Shown here: piece after piece, positions 11,340-23,924 of the stretch
How the letters are laid out: the number at the start of each line of letters is the position of its first letter
Numbering within the stretch: position 1 is the first letter of the stretch
Assembly: GCA_025084515.1 (NCBI GenBank)
Contig: JAJAGP010001328.1
Location: 1-64,000 of the forward strand
From: Ancistrus triradiatus
Taxonomy: Eukaryota; Chordata; Actinopteri; Siluriformes; Loricariidae
Direction of reading: 5' to 3'
Length of the DNA stretch: 64,000 bases
Made by a program: the position numbers and the translations under genes
Notes under the pieces: model-generated
What the model was told of the DNA's origin: nothing
What the model saw: the letters and a program-made list of their open reading frames with translations, nothing else
The model's database searches: none

Positions 11340-13583
11340 TTTGTGTAGCAAACCTAAGACTACACTTTAATTTGATTAATTTTTAATGAACAAACAGGGC
11401 ACCACCGGATCGTTTGTGGACTGGTGGATCCGGAGAACCAGCTGAAAAGAGAAAAGCAAAATTGATCGGTCTAGGTCTGAATAGTGAATTCAAAGTTATG
11501 TTTCTCGACCTTTGTTTGAATGAAACTCTCTCACACCAGGCGGTAAATTCAAAAGGTTATAACAAGTTTATTAACTACAAACAAGGCAATACCAACAGAC
11601 TATCTGATGTAATAACATATGTATCACAGTATTAAAATCAGGAAATGATGGCAAACATACATATATCACAATATTAAAATCAGAAAACCAAGATGACTCT
11701 ATATGCAGCTTATCGGTCGCGCAATAATTACCCAGAGGCAATGTTATGAACTAGTTTGTTAGTTCATTGACGTAGTGAATTATTAGTAACACAAATTACG
11801 TTGAACGTGAATAGTAAGTTAGAAGCTACTTAGAAGTGGATGAGTCTACATTGAAGCGTGGTTTAAGATCAAACGCAAGGTTCGAGAATCAGGGACCCAG
11901 AAAAGCCATAAATGGTACTCGCCTGGAAGGTCACTCGAGTGTGTCGGGGCATTCAACCCTGGCCCGGCCATCCAAAAGACGATTTTGGGGGAGCGGTGAA
12001 CACCGTCTTTTGATGCACACCGCCGCTCGGAAAGGCATCTTAGCGGCTTGGCTCTGAGGTTTCTTGCAGATGGCATAACCACGTTTCCGCGGTGACTGAC
12101 TAAACTGGACGCTCACGGTTCCTCGACGTTTTGCGTGCGTACAACTCAGATTTGAAAAACTTGAAAAGACTTGAAAAACTAGGACATATATGAGCATAAT
12201 GGGAGATCTTGGCTGGTTGGTTCTTTTAACTACTTTCTAATTCGGAGATACCAAACTACTTAAGACTGCTGGACACAGGAAACTTAACATAAAATAAATG
12301 TGAAAACTTGAGCAAAACGAATAACAAAAAAGCTGACAAAAAGTTGCAACTTAGAAAGACAAAGAAAAGACTAGACTTAGAAAGACAAAAAAAAGACTGG
12401 TTGGCCCGTGTCACTTTTGTATGTTCCGGATCGTAGGCGGTTGGAGGCGGGTGCACAAGGAGTTGCCCTGACTTAGCCAATGAGAAGTTGACTCATCAGT
12501 AAATCACTCCTATCGTGGATGTGTCTTCTAATTTCACTATATGGGATTACAGACGTTATAACTTGGATTAATATATTCCTACATATCTAGGGTGACTAAA
12601 ATTATCACATAATAACCAAAAATCCTCAAAGTTACAAGTTTAGATGCAGAACTTCGTTGTAAGGTTTAGATGATCAAAGGCACCTTGAATTGATAACCTA
12701 GAACATCATTAAATCATTCTAACTACAGCACATACATTTGCTATTCCTTAAACAAATAATAATACGATCAATACAAGATGTAGAAAACAGTACATTCTAA
12801 ATAACAACTTAATTTCTGTTCTTTTATAAGTATGAACAAGTATTAAACCCGAGCGATCGATACGTATAGATAAAACAGCTGTTATTTCTAATCATAACCA
12901 TTAGTATAGCACAACTGGACCATATTAAATATAGAACGGTCACTATACTAAAACATGGACCAAATAGATATGAAAATACATGACAAGTCAGTAACATGCA
13001 TATACATACGATTATATATGTGGGTACGATGAATATCCCCGATCAAACTCTTTGTATAAAATAGCTAAGTACATATGGGTGTGTTTAGACTTATTATGAA
13101 GCAAATCTCATGTGTTTCCTAATTGAGAGGTTCCGGCAAAGATAACCTGTTCCCAGCAAAAGTTTAATGCTATTATTGAAAAGTGTGTCTGTGAAAGAAG
13201 AGACTGGATTCCTTCCATCGTAAATTTTCAGGGATGTCCTCCTGGCGCCAGGCCGACTGAGACAGAGATCGTAAAAGTAATCAGAGAGAGCATGTGTATT
13301 TATTTTTCCTTGGGAGAAATTAGGGTCGATTTCTCTTGGGAGGGGTTGAATCTGTGGTGTTGACTGTCAGAAATCCTTTTAAAGCTAAACATTGGTTTAT
13401 TTTATGGTGGCGGGATGCACAGGTTATCTGGCCCTCTAAGCCAGAACCCCAATTTGGTGGGTTCGAGAATAGGTTGGGGTTGTTGGGCCATCATTTAGTG
13501 AGGAGATTCTGTCCAGATGGTGGCCATTTACATTCCAAAGAGTCACAAAGTTTTATGGCTTGTGGAAGAGGGTAGAAAGAGAG

Positions 13584-13954
13584 TGTAACGAGACACACAC
13601 TCGGGGATGTAGGAATCAGGTGCAGGTTTTATTCAAGGGTAAACACAAACTCGAAGTCCAGTAACAAGCCAAAGTCGAAAACCAGGATATCCAATCAAAG
13701 CCGTGTGTCAGATCCAAAGGGGGTAAACCAAACCGGAGTCGTAGCCGAAAACAAAGGTGTCAATACCGTAGAAGACTAATCTCAATAACGCACAGATAAA
13801 CGCTCGGAAACACAGCCAAACTGACGAGACCTCGCAATGCGTTGCTGGACTGAATGCCCTTATAAAGATGGCCGTTACCGGAAACTGAGCGATCTAAAAC
13901 TCAGGCGATGACGACCTCTGGTGTCGCGGCGGGGAATCCACCGCCGGCGTGACA
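13584..13954 (-). repeat. Gypsy 3' LTR
   Basis: 371 bp. Matches the other LTR closely, but retains about 28 extra bases near 13635-13720. A TATA-like TTATAAAG on the complementary strand near 13861 mirrors that of the 5' LTR. Confidence 0.9.
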
Positions 13955-13968
13955 GAACCCCTCCCCTG
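13955..13968 (-). other. Polypurine tract of the Gypsy element
   Basis: On the element strand the sequence directly before the 3' LTR reads AGGGGAGGGG followed by TTC, a typical primer site for plus-strand synthesis. Confidence 0.7.
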
Positions 13969-14056
13969 ACGGGCGGCTCCCGCCGACTGAAAAGACCGTC
14001 CCCTGGGGTGCCCTCTGGGCCTCGGCGCCGGGCGGTCGGGATGTGCCATGTGGAAC

Positions 14057-14691
14057 TCCACAATAAGGGAAGGATCGAGTATGTCAGCAGTGGGCACCCA
14101 TGACCTTTCCTCCGGACCGTACCCCTCCCAGTCTACCAGATACTCCAACCACCCTCCACGACGTCTGGAATCCATCAATCAGCTAACTCGATATGCGGGG
14201 GAGCCGTCCACGTCCAGCGGAGGAGGGGGTTCCGTCATCTCTGGCGGGGCTTGGGAAGAAGAGACAGCGGGCTTTAACAAAGACACATGGAAGGTGGGAG
14301 TGATGCGATACGTCTCCGGCAACAGTAAACGATAAGTAACGGGGTTTACCTGCTTGACAATCTGGAAAGGACCGATATACCTAGGGCTCAGTTTCTTACT
14401 TGGCAATCGCAGCTTAAGGTCTCTGGTGGACAGCCACACGAGTTGACCTGGACGAAAGTCTGGGACCGGACGCCGATGCCGGTTTGCCTTTATTCGTTGG
14501 GCTCGTACCGCCCGCTGTAACCTGACATGTGCCTCCTCCCAGGTCTGTTCACTGCGTCTGATCCAGTTGTCGACTGCAGGAACGTGAGACGGGGAACCTG
14601 ACCATGGGAAAAGAGGTGGTTGGAAGCCTAATATACACTGAAATGCCCTGTAGAGGAACTTCTCAATGAGTTCTGCACGTACTCCACCCAA
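14057..14691 (-). pseudogene. Gypsy integrase C-terminus with chromodomain (two breaks)
   Basis: End of the pol polyprotein. The frame entered at 14691 is shifted relative to the upstream integrase frame; the break is near 14630-14660, where the conserved integrase tail motif beginning with proline-phenylalanine is disturbed. It carries the GPY/F-type region (RPGQLVWLSTRDL, YIGPFQIVKQVNPVTYRL, FHVSLLKP) and then a TGA stop at 14179-14181. Beyond the stop the same frame continues with the chromodomain (YLVDWEGYGPEERSWVP, then DPSLIVEFH) and an arginine/proline-rich tail. The chromodomain normally guides integration by reading chromatin marks. A TGA here is compatible with CGA-to-TGA decay. Confidence 0.82.
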
Positions 14692-16502
14692 GGAAGGTAA
14701 CGCGCCCAGTCATGCTGGTGGCTGGAACAGTACGTGCGCAAAAACCTACCGATCTCTTGATTCAGTCGCTCCGTCTGCCCGTTTGACTGTGGATGATACC
14801 CAGACGTTAAGCTCATGCTGATTTCCAGGAGCCGGCAGAACTCCTTCCAGACCTGTGAGGTGAACTGGGGACCCCGATCAGTGACGATGTCCTCAGGTAG
14901 ACCATAGTACCTGAATACGTACTGCAACAGGCAGTCCGCTGTCTCAAAGGCCGTTGGCAACTTTTCCAACGGGATGAGCCGACAGGCCTTAGAAAACCGG
15001 TCCACTGCTACAAAGACGGTAGTCTTACCGAGAGATTGGGGCAGATCGGTTATAAAATCAAGACCCAAATGGGACCATGGCCGATTGGGGATGGGCAGAT
15101 GTTCCAAGAGACCGGCCGGTAGTTGTCGGGGTGTCTTGGAATGGGCACACTCAACACAAGTCTGAACCGCCTTGATAACATCCCTCTCTAGTCCCTCCCA
15201 CCAAAACCTGTTCCGAACCAGTTCCGTGGTTCGTGTAATGCCTGGATGGCCAGAGCTGGGGTTACCATGTATGGTATTTATTAGATCCCTTCGTAATCGA
15301 GAGGGAACAAACTCACAGTCTGGTGGGCAGTCGTCTGGTGGAGGGTCGGTATTCTGTCCCTGCCGGATCTGCTCCAGCAGGTTCCACTGGACAGGGCCTA
15401 CCACACACTCCGGTGCCAGGATGGTGGTAGGAGGGCTCGACTCTTGCTCTGCTTCCCACAGCCGGGACAAGGCGTCGGGCTTCCTGTTCAGGGACCCTGG
15501 GCGATAAGACACAGTGAAATCAAAACGGCCAAGAAACAAGGCCCATCTGGCTTGCCGAGGGTTAAGTCTCTTGGCCGATTGTATATACTCTAAGTTTTTG
15601 TGATCGGTCAAGACTAAAAAAGGGAACTTGGCACCCTCTAACCAGTGACGCCACTCCTCGAACGCTAACTTCATCGCTAGAAGTTCCCGATTACCCACGT
15701 CGTAATTTCGCTCTGCAGCGCTAAGCTTACGGGAGAAGAACGCGCACGGATGCAATTTCGACGGGGTCCCTACTCTCTGCGACAGAACGGCCCCCACCCC
15801 TGTCAAAGATGCGTCAACCTCCAACACGAAGGGAAGTTCCAGATTGGGGTGTATCAAGACCAGAGCGGAGGTGAATCTCCTCTTTAAATGCTCGAAGGCT
15901 GCCTCCGCAGCCGATGTCCAAAGCAGATTCTTGCCCTTACCTTTCAGCATAGAGGTTAAAGGGGCTGCAACACTACTAAAATTCCGGATAAACCTCCGGT
16001 AGAAATTCGCGAAACCGAGGAACTTTTGAAGCTCCTTTATACTACGGGGCTTGGCCCAATTTACCACCGCCTGTACCTTATCCTGGTTCATGTGTACCCC
16101 CTGCCGATCGATGACGTACCCCAGAAATTTTACCGAGCAGACATGGAATTCACACTTCTCCGCCTTGACATATAGTTTGTGGCTTAATAAGCGACGTAAA
16201 ACGAGATGTACATGTTCCACATGTTGAGCGTAATCCGTGGAATAAATGAGAATATCGTCGATATACACAATCACCCAACGATCTATCATGTCCCTCAAAG
16301 TGTCATTAATAAAGGCTTGGAATACAGACGGAGCATTAGCTAGACCGTAAGGCATGACCCAGTATTCATAATGTCCGCGACTAGTGAGGAAGGCAGTCTT
16401 CCACTCGTCGCCCTTGCGTACCCTGATAAGATTGTAGGCGCTGTGCAAGTCGAGCCTTGTGAAGATGGTGGCTTCTCGCAGTTGTTCCAGGGCTGACGGC
16501 AC
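14628..16502 (-). pseudogene. Gypsy pol: reverse transcriptase, RNase H and integrase core
   Basis: A 624-codon open stretch of pol. Reverse transcriptase: FTRLDLHSAYN, the catalytic box YIDDILIYS, and FLGYVID. RNase H: VLEVDAS, the ERNY..NRELLA segment and LTDHKNLEYI, ending at DALSRL. Integrase: zinc-binding H..H..C..C (HGNPSSGHPG; CVECAHSK), then the catalytic D,D-35-E core (GLDFITDLP, VTDRGPQFTS, GYHPQSNGQTERLNQ). All catalytic residues visible in these motifs are present. The stretch starts after an in-frame TAG near 16517-16519, which separates it from the protease and the first reverse transcriptase residues, and ends at a frameshift before the integrase tail. Confidence 0.93.
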
Positions 16503-16520
16503 GAGTGGGAGTGGGTATTT

Positions 16521-17235
16521 CTATTTCACGGTAATGGCATTGAGGCCGCGGTAGTCAATACAGGGACGAAGACCTCCGTCCTTCTTCTTCACAAAGAAAA
16601 AGCTGGCTGCCGCTGGGGAAGTGGAGGGCCGTATATAGCCCAATTTCTGGGCCTCCTCTAAATAAGCTTCCAAAGCCTCTGTCTCTGCTCTAGACAAGGG
16701 GTATATCCTGTTCCGGGGTGGAGTGGTGCCTGGCAATAAGTCTATGGCACAATCCCCTGGACGATGTGGAGGTAGCTTACTCGCTCGTTGCTTAGAGAAA
16801 ACTGCTCTTAAATCCGAGTAACATTTAGGTATAGCCAAGGCGTTCCCGGAATCCGGGCTTTCCACAAGAGTGGCACGAACAGGTAGTGTCAAACACGAAG
16901 TGACTGTTGCCACGAAGTGACATTGACTGTTGCCAGTCAATGTGAGGTTGGTGTGTAGCCAACCACGGATACCCAACCACGGATACCCAAGAATTACATC
17001 ATGACGTGGAGCAGGAATCACAAAAAACGAGATTCCTTCCTCATGTAGCAGACCTGTGCGTAGGGTAATTCTGGAAGTCCGTTTCGTCACTGCCGTCTCC
17101 CCCAGAGGGCGTCCGTCCACTGCCATAAGATGGAGAGGCACTTCCAACTCAACCACAGGAATCCGGTGTTTATCCACTATCTGCTGGTTAATAAAATTGC
17201 CTGCTGCTCCAGAGTCTATGAGGGCTGAGAGGAAC
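16521..17235 (-). pseudogene. Gypsy protease and start of reverse transcriptase
   Basis: Begins just inside the Gypsy side of the L2-B junction. The aspartic protease active site is LIDSGAAGNFI, followed by the flap-like VPLHLMAVDGRPLG and VILGYPWL. A short tandem duplication (ccaaccacggataccc twice, about 16960-16990) alters the sequence just after GYPWL. The reverse transcriptase then starts with VKKKDGGLRPCIDYRGLN and stops at a TAG codon, after which the pol frame continues. The open frame as it stands begins upstream at 17354 inside the antisense strand of L2-B, so its first 40 or so residues are LINE-derived. Confidence 0.88.
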
Positions 17236-20200
17236 ACAGAGCCTGAACCCACATTATTGAAACTGTGTCTGTTACCCGCATCTGCCCTAAACGTAAACGC
17301 TCTCAAAAAGTCTGTTTTAATAACCTCATTAGTATAAACACAGATAGCTGCCAAAGAAATAACAACATTAGACTAAAGCTAGGACTACTTAACATTAGAT
17401 CACTTACAAACAAAGCAGTGATTGTAAATGAAATGATCACTGAGATAAAACGCTTAACACGATCTCTGTCTCACTGAGACGTGGATTAACTGATGAATAT
17501 TTAGCCTAAATGAAGACTCACCTACTGGATACCGTCATGCTAGTCGCCTCGTCCTTTTAATGGTCGGGGGAGGCAAGCACCATTTGTGACAAAGAGTTAG
17601 GTGTTACAGCTAAATCCCATTACAAGGATATCTTTTGAAATGCTGATTCTTAATGATGACTGATCCCGTTATGGAAGTCAAAAACCACACTTTTTTCAGC
17701 TTATCCACTATTTACCGCCCGGCTGGGGTCCCTATTCAGAATTTCTTCAGGAATTTGCTAACTTTCTTTCCTGCTTACTACTGTCAACAGATAAGGCTTT
17801 AATTGTAGGTGATTTCAATATTCACTTTGACAATGAGCAGGATCCACTTATAATTGCTTTCGAGTCCATCTTAGAATCCATGGGTATCACTCAGAATGTG
17901 ATGGGACCAACCCACCGCTGTAATCATACTTTAGATCTAATATTAACATTTGATATCAAAATAGATAACCTTGATGTTTTCACGCAAAGTGATTTGATTT
18001 CAGATCACTATCTTTTAGTATTTGAGCTATCTCTAATAAATAAAATCCTTCTGCCTCGTTATCACACCAAGCGCACTATCACATCTGCTACTCCAGCTGT
18101 GTTTATTAAAAACCTACCAGACTTGAAATTTAATACACCTACAGAGATCAATCATCTTGAGTGTGTAAATGACCAATTAGAATGTGTGCTTCCCTCAACC
18201 CTGGACACGATTGCTCCTGCTAGGGTCAAACACATTAGGGAAAAAAGGCTAGCACCATGGTAAAATGACAACACCCGTACCTTAAAGCAAAGAACACGGC
18301 ACCTAGAGCGCAAGTAGAGACATAGTAAATTGGAGGTGTTTAAGATTGCTTGGAGGGACAGCATGGCAGAGTATAAGCATGCCCTCACTAAAGCTAAAGC
18401 TGCATACTTCTCTTCAATCATAGAGAAAAATAAGAATAATCCAAGATTTCTCTTTAATACAGTCTCCAAATTAACAAAAAACCCGACAGAAAGTGACTCT
18501 CCCGTTCTGTGTAATTTTAACAGTAATGACTTCATGACTTTCTTTAATGATAAGATAGAAAACATTAGGCATAAAACTCACTGCTCATCGCATCACCAAA
18601 CTATTCAGCCACCTTCCAGATGCAGCACTAGTTAAGACATCTGTTTAATGAGCTGTAAATCAAGATTAAAATATTTTACCCCAATTACTAATACTGAACT
18701 ATCCGCACTGATCAGCTCGTCTAAGCCATCAACATGTTTATTAGATCCAATTCCTGCACGTTTACTCAAACAAGTATTACCTAGTGTTATAGAGCCAGTG
18801 TTAGTTATTTTAAATTCATCCCTTACCTTTGGTTATGTGCCCAAATCCTTTAAGTCTGCTGTTATCAAACCACTGATTAAAAAGCCAATCTTGACCCTTG
18901 TGTGATATCTAAGTATAGACCAATTTCAAATCTACCATTTCTGTCCAAAATCTTAGAAAAAGCCATCTATCAGCAGCTCTGCATTTACCTCCAAAGGAAT
19001 GAAATTTTTGAAACATTTCAGTCTGGTTTCAGGCCCCATCATAGTACTGAAACAGCATTAATTAGGGTACTAAATGACTTGTTAATGTCCTCAGATAAGG
19101 GATGTGTTTCTTTTCTTGTTCTGTCAGATTTAAGTGCAGCATTTGACACTATAGATCATGATGTTTTACTAAACAGACTAGAATATATTGTAGGTATTAA
19201 GGGATCAGCACTTTCTTGGTTTAAAGTTTGTTCATATGAATAATCTAAGGTCTAAGCCCTCAAAAGTGAAGTATGGCATGCCTCAGGGGTCAGTGCTAGA
19301 CCCGCTTTTATTCTCTCTGTACATGCTGCCACTAGGCTCAGTTATTCGTAAACATGGCATTAGTTTCCACTGCTATGCAGATGATACACAGCTGTACTTA
19401 TCATCCAAACCAAATGACAGCCTTACAATCAACAAAACTAAGGACTGTGTAAAGGAAATAAAAGATTGGATGTCATTTAATTTTCTCTTACTTAACTCAG
19501 ATAAAACTGAGGTTCTATTAGTGGGACCCAAGGCCGTGAGAGACAGGTTGGCTACATCTATCCTAAATCTATATGGCTGTTCAGGATTTCCCAGTCCATC
19601 TGCAAAAAACTTAAAGATGTCATATTTGATTCAGATCTCTCCTTTGATGCACACATTAGCAGCATCACTCGAATTGCTTTCTGTCAATTACATAATATCG
19701 CTAAACTTAGAAATATCCTCTCTTTTAATGATGCAGAGAAACTGGTTCATGCATTTATTACCTCAAGGTTGGATTACTGTAACGCCTTACTTACTGGATG
19801 CTCTAGAAAATCTATAAATAAACTTCAATTAGTGCAGAATGCAGCCACCCGAGTGCTAACTCGAACTAGAAAATTTGATCATATCACTCCTGTTCTATCT
19901 TCACTACACTGGTTACCAGTTAAATTCCGCATTGATTACAAAATTCTTCTTATAACTTATAAAGCTCTACATGGCCTGGCCCCATATTAACTGAGTGACC
20001 TCTTAGAGTTTTACAATCCACGTCGTCTACTTCGTTTGCAGGGTGCAGGACTTCTTTTAGTTCCTAGAATTAAAAAAGTCACAGCAGGGGGAAAGGCTTT
20101 CTCATACATGGCCCCCCAACTATGGAATAAACTACCCACTTTCATTCAAGACTCAGACACTCTCCAAAATGTTAAGTCTAGGCTAAAAACATACTTATTC

Positions 20201-21113
20201 GCGCAGGCCTTTGACTAGATTTAGACGGAGATGCATGGCTTGGGTCACTGGGGCCGGAGTCTGCAGTCATGTCCTGCCTGCCTGCCTTGTCCATTAGCCG
20301 GGTGTGTCAAGTGGGCGGTCTGGCTGAACTGGGCTTCAGTCCACTTGATCTTGACTTGTGCATCCTTGCCTTAGACTAAGGGCAGAGCTGGGGGTTCATA
20401 GTCAAAGAGACTTATGGTGATCAGAGACGTTGGGTTGCTGTCTTCTGCCTCCCATGGGGGTGTCTCATGTGATGTCTCATGTGATCCTTCTTGGCTGTGT
20501 TACCTTCCGGTTCTCCTCTTTCTAGCTATGCTGCTATAGCTAATGCTGCCGGGGTCTCATGCTACACGTGGCATCAGTAATTGACAAGGCACCAGTGAGA
20601 TTTAATAAAACCACTGTGTCTTAATTCAATAACAATACATTTTCTGTTTTCTCTCCGAGCTGTGTGCGGCACATTGATGTTCATATGATGGAGCTCCCTG
20701 TGCAGACTTCACATTTTATTCGACCATGACTCCATGACTTTAGTTTCGCTCTTAGAATTTATCATATACCCGGGCCACTCAATGGTTTTTTTTTTTTTTT
20801 TTTTTTTTGTTAGTAAAATTTTTTCATCTGCATTACTTCAAATTCTATTCGAAATTTGACTCCATGACTTTAGTTCGCTCTTAGAGTAATCATCTACGCC
20901 GCCCAAGGAGGTTGGGTCCCTTTTTGAGTCTTGGTCCTCCCAAGGTTTCTTCCTAGAACTAGGGAGTTTTTCCTTGCCACTGTCGCCCTAGGCTTGCTCA
21001 ATTTGGGATTGGACGTAGTTATTAGGAGATAATCTAAACTTGTAAAGTTGCTTTGAGACAATGCTCCATTGTAAAAAGCGCTATATAAATAAATCTCACT
21101 TGACTTGACTTGA
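17236..21113 (+). mobile_element. L2-B: 5'-truncated L2 inserted in the Gypsy element
   Basis: Begins abruptly at sequence corresponding to the ORF1-ORF2 boundary ('attattgaaactgtgtctg') and ends with the complete 3' UTR and tail (21070-21113). The Gypsy gag frame stops at its right edge and the protease starts at its left edge, so it is a 5'-truncated target-primed insertion. Possible duplicated target bases are ambiguous (gaaccc / gaatccc). A T-rich run at 20788-20808 lies within the 3' UTR. Confidence 0.9.
17331..20218 (+). pseudogene. L2-B ORF2 (endonuclease/reverse transcriptase), broken
   Basis: Endonuclease start LGLLNIRSLTNKAV near 17390-17430; its central part (17480-17880) is frameshifted. 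The endonuclease end with SDHYLLVFEL (18000) is open to a stop at 18261-18263, where TAA replaces the TAT codon seen after the conserved tryptophan in L2-E and L2-A. Reverse transcriptase pieces follow: LLDPIPARLLKQ; YRPISNLPFLSKILEKA; FQSGFRPHHSTETAL; DLSAAFDTIDHDVL; YGMPQGSVL; catalytic CYADDTQLY, kept intact. The thumb/C-terminal part ends at ...FAQAFD with a TAG. At least six breaks make it non-functional. Confidence 0.88.
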
Positions 21114-22075
21114 ATCCCATGTCAACCGGACCCGAACATGCAGACAGCTATTGTTTATCTCAGGTGACAGGATATCACTCACCTCCACGGCCCCTGTAGT
21201 TCCAGTCAAGCGTGGGCAGGAAGCGCGAAGGTGTCCTGCTCCTCCACAATACAAACACAGTCCGTGTTGTAATCGCCTACGCCGCTCTTGTGGGGTAATG
21301 CGTGTTCTGCCGAGCTCCATGGGCTCTGGTTCCACTTCCTTAATCCCCATTTCCCTCATCTCAGGGTGCCGCGAATACTTGGGTCTTTCCTCCCAGATCA
21401 AATTGTCCAGCTCTATAGTATTGCGGACGTAGGCATCCAGCCCCAGGGAAGCCCCTCGAACAACCATCTCCGCCCTTAGCTCTGGTTGCAGACCCTTCTT
21501 GAACATAGCCAAAAGCGCTGGCTCATTCCAACCGCTGCCGGCTGCCACCGTGTGGAATTCCAGGGCATATTCAGCAGGGCATACTCCCTGTTTCATGGAG
21601 CTTAGGATCGAACTCACATCCCTTCCGGCCACAGGGTGGTCGAATACCTCCTTAAACTGGTTATAAAAAAGTTCCTCGGACCGTAACACCTCACTGCCTT
21701 GTGTCCACAAGGCTGTGGCCCACTGCTTAGCTTTTCCCGTGAGCAGCGAGATCACAAAGTGAACCTTATCAACTTCGGAGGTGAATTGCTCAGGGTGATG
21801 TTCGATATACAAGCTACACTGCATCAGAAAGTCTTTACAAGAGTCCAGCGCGCCGTCATACCTCTCTGGTAGGGCTACTCGAAGCGACGCGGTTGCTGTT
21901 CTAGGTGTCACGGCGGCGGGCGGGATAGTGTCAGCCGCCGTTGGTGCCCCGGCGCCCCCCCCACCCATTCAGGAAGCGGTGGTGCCGAACGGAGAAGGAG
22001 CTCCTGCATGAGTCGAGCGAGTTCCTCCATCTTCTGCTCCTGACGGGTGAGACGATCCTCCAAACCCGCTGATTC
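21114..22075 (-). pseudogene. Gypsy gag with CCHC zinc knuckle (one frameshift)
   Basis: Capsid/nucleocapsid protein of the Gypsy element. It opens with ATG near 22075 and a predicted coiled-coil-like start (RLTRQEQKMEELARLMQEL). The frame changes within a C8 run (+ strand 21955-21962). The capsid part has SLYIEHHPEQF, AKQWATALW, and SGWNEPALLAMFKKGL. The zinc knuckle is CLYCGGAGHLRASC, spaced C-X2-C-X4-H-X4-C. The frame then runs into L2-B, where the last few residues are LINE-derived. Apart from the homopolymer shift the protein looks complete. Confidence 0.9.
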
Positions 22076-22094
22076 CATCATTGGCGAGGTCTTC

Positions 22095-22437
22095 TGTAAC
22101 GAGACACACACTCGGGGATGTAGGAATCAGGTGCAGGTTTTATTCACACAAACTCGAAGTCCAGTAACAAGCCAAAGCCAAAGCCATGTGTCAGATCCAA
22201 AGGGGGTAAACCAAACCGGAGTCGTAGCCGAAAACAAAGGTGTCAATACCGTAGAAGACTAATCTCAATAACGCACAGATAAACGCTCAGAAACACAGCC
22301 AAACTGATGAGACCTCGCAATGCGTTGCTGGACTGAATGCCCTTATAAAGATGGCCGTTACTGGAAACTGAGCGATCTAAAACTCAGGCGATGACGACCT
22401 CTGGTGGCGCGGCGGGGAATCCACCGCCGGCGTGACA
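22095..22437 (-). repeat. Gypsy 5' LTR
   Basis: 343 bp; lacks about 28 bases present in the other LTR but otherwise nearly identical where read. It directly precedes the gag start. No canonical TGG primer-binding site is obvious right after it. Confidence 0.9.
22343..22350 (-). promoter_or_regulatory. TATA box of the Gypsy 5' LTR
   Basis: On the element strand the sequence reads CTTTATAAGGGC, about 250 bases before the gag start codon and well placed for an LTR promoter. The same site is conserved in the 3' LTR. Confidence 0.55.
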
Positions 22438-22473
22438 GAGAGGGGGATACAGTTATTGATACAGCTACATTTG

Positions 22474-23880
22474 TTCACAGGCATATATCTCCGGGTTGTT
22501 TTACTGGGGCTCAAGCCGCAAATGTTTTTAGTAGTATAGCCCCAGTTATAACTTTGAACATTATAGTTAACATTATATCGAATATTTAATGTTATTGTCT
22601 TTATATTCCTTTAACATAACAGCTAAAGTCAGCATAGATCTCTGTCAGGTTTTTTGTCTTAATTATTCTGTCTGCACATACAGTATATCACTGAACTTAT
22701 TCAATATAAGTTTACTCAACCTTATCATTTCCATAATGTAATAGCTTTACACAAATTTTTGTATAACTTACTGCAGATCTGAATTTAAGCTCATTTTCAA
22801 GTGATATGAACTATCAAATTTAAACACTGGTTATTTTAAGTTTTACATATAGCACAATGATCATTCAGGGCTTAAATGGAAGTAAACACTTGGGCCAAAA
22901 TATTTATTCCCCTCCAGGCTTCTATTTCCATCGTTTAGGTTCCATTTGACAACATCAAACACAGAAAAAAACGCATTTTATTTTTGGGGTTTAAAATGTG
23001 TGTGGATGTTGGTAAAGCTAAATCCAAAATTTGGAACAGATACAACAAGGTATTCAAGAGTTGCACAACTTTTTTAGTATTGATCAACAGGTGACTCAAA
23101 ATTGTCCATAACCTCGAAGAATACAAATAAATTTATGCTGTCACTATAAATCAAAAGGTTGCAAGTTTTTTATGTTTTCTGTGATAGAACAAACAAATAT
23201 AAGTCACATTTCAGAGTTTTGCTATTTATCTGAATAAATTGGCCTGAATAAACGCTTCTCTATCAGTGAGCTGTGTGCTGGCCCTTTAAACGCCTCCCCC
23301 TTGCTCTCTGCGAGCCGCAGTGAGCCGTGTGACCTGGCGTTCTAAAGCTCTGGGTGTCTGCTTTTCATTGGAAGGGGGCTCAGTCACTCTGCGCTCATAC
23401 AGAGCCTGCTGCTGTTCTCCTTGGTGAGACAGAGCTCCTCTATTTGTGACAGGCAGACTAAAACCGCTAACTAATGAAAATAGGAAGATGGCGAACAAGT
23501 TCCAGCTGAAGGATTTACGGGGGCCCTCCCTTAGGTGAAATCTCACATGGACTTTAGACGGAATCTCCTGTTGTTTAAGGAGTACACGTGTAAAGCACAC
23601 GAAGCTAAAGTTACATGGAAACTAATGCATGTTCATGAGACAGGGCGAGCAAGTGAAAAAGAACATTACTGACATTTTTATTTTGATTAGATGGTAAGTG
23701 AATGTTCTGTGACAAAATCAAAAGTTGTTTTACATTTTAAGTATATATTAAAAGGCAAAATAGTTAAGGTGGTGTGGTTGTTTAGGTCAACAAACATGGC
23801 AGACAGCTGGGTTTGGTATGTGATTTCTTGACCTGGGGCTCCTGGCAATAAATTAACTATAATTCAGTCAGTTTTCAACC
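22474..23880. other. Unannotated AT-rich spacer with a GC-richer island
   Basis: No coding region supported. 22590-23230 is AT-rich. 23280-23640 is GC-richer (agagccgcag/gagccgtgtgacc words). It has no splice-like or protein-like signal that I can defend. 23765-23790 (gtggtgtggttgtttagg) resembles the start palindromes of the repeat family that follows. Confidence 0.3.
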
Positions 23881-23924
23881 TACAGCCCTCAAAATTGGAA
23901 TAACTGGAACTGCACTTTCTAGTT

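Larger units (their letters stand above)
13584..22437 (-). mobile_element. Ty3/Gypsy chromovirus-type LTR retrotransposon, split by L2-B
   Basis: Two LTRs (13584-13954 and 22095-22437) with TG...CA ends, flanked by the 5-bp duplication GAGAG (13579-13583 and 22438-22442). In element orientation the order is LTR, gag with zinc knuckle, protease, reverse transcriptase, RNase H, integrase, chromodomain, LTR, the order of Ty3/Gypsy chromoviruses. Without L2-B the element is about 5.0 kb. Each main reading frame carries only one or two breaks, so it is younger than the surrounding L2 and Z copies. The L2 entered between gag and protease. Confidence 0.92.
11344..22469 (-). mobile_element. Solo LTR Z2, interrupted by a Gypsy element
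   Basis: Ends TGTAGC (11344) and GCTACA (22464-22469) are flanked by TTTG (11340-11343 and 22470-22473). Without the nested Gypsy and its duplicated target the LTR is about 2.27 kb. Its sequence tracks Z1, Z3 and Z4b: 'gactacactttaat', 'ggtctgaatagtgaattc', 'aagtttattaactacaaac', and at the far end 'gataca.c.at..agctaca'. Z1 at 10533-10546 preserves the uninterrupted form of the site where Gypsy entered Z2. Confidence 0.75.

Noticed and set aside
14048..15507. Several plus-strand frames across the Gypsy pol region
   Set aside because: Shadows of the strongly supported minus-strand integrase and reverse transcriptase.
23280..23640. Possible host exon or CpG island
   Set aside because: GC-richer than its surroundings, but no defined frame, splice pattern or recognised protein; left as unannotated.
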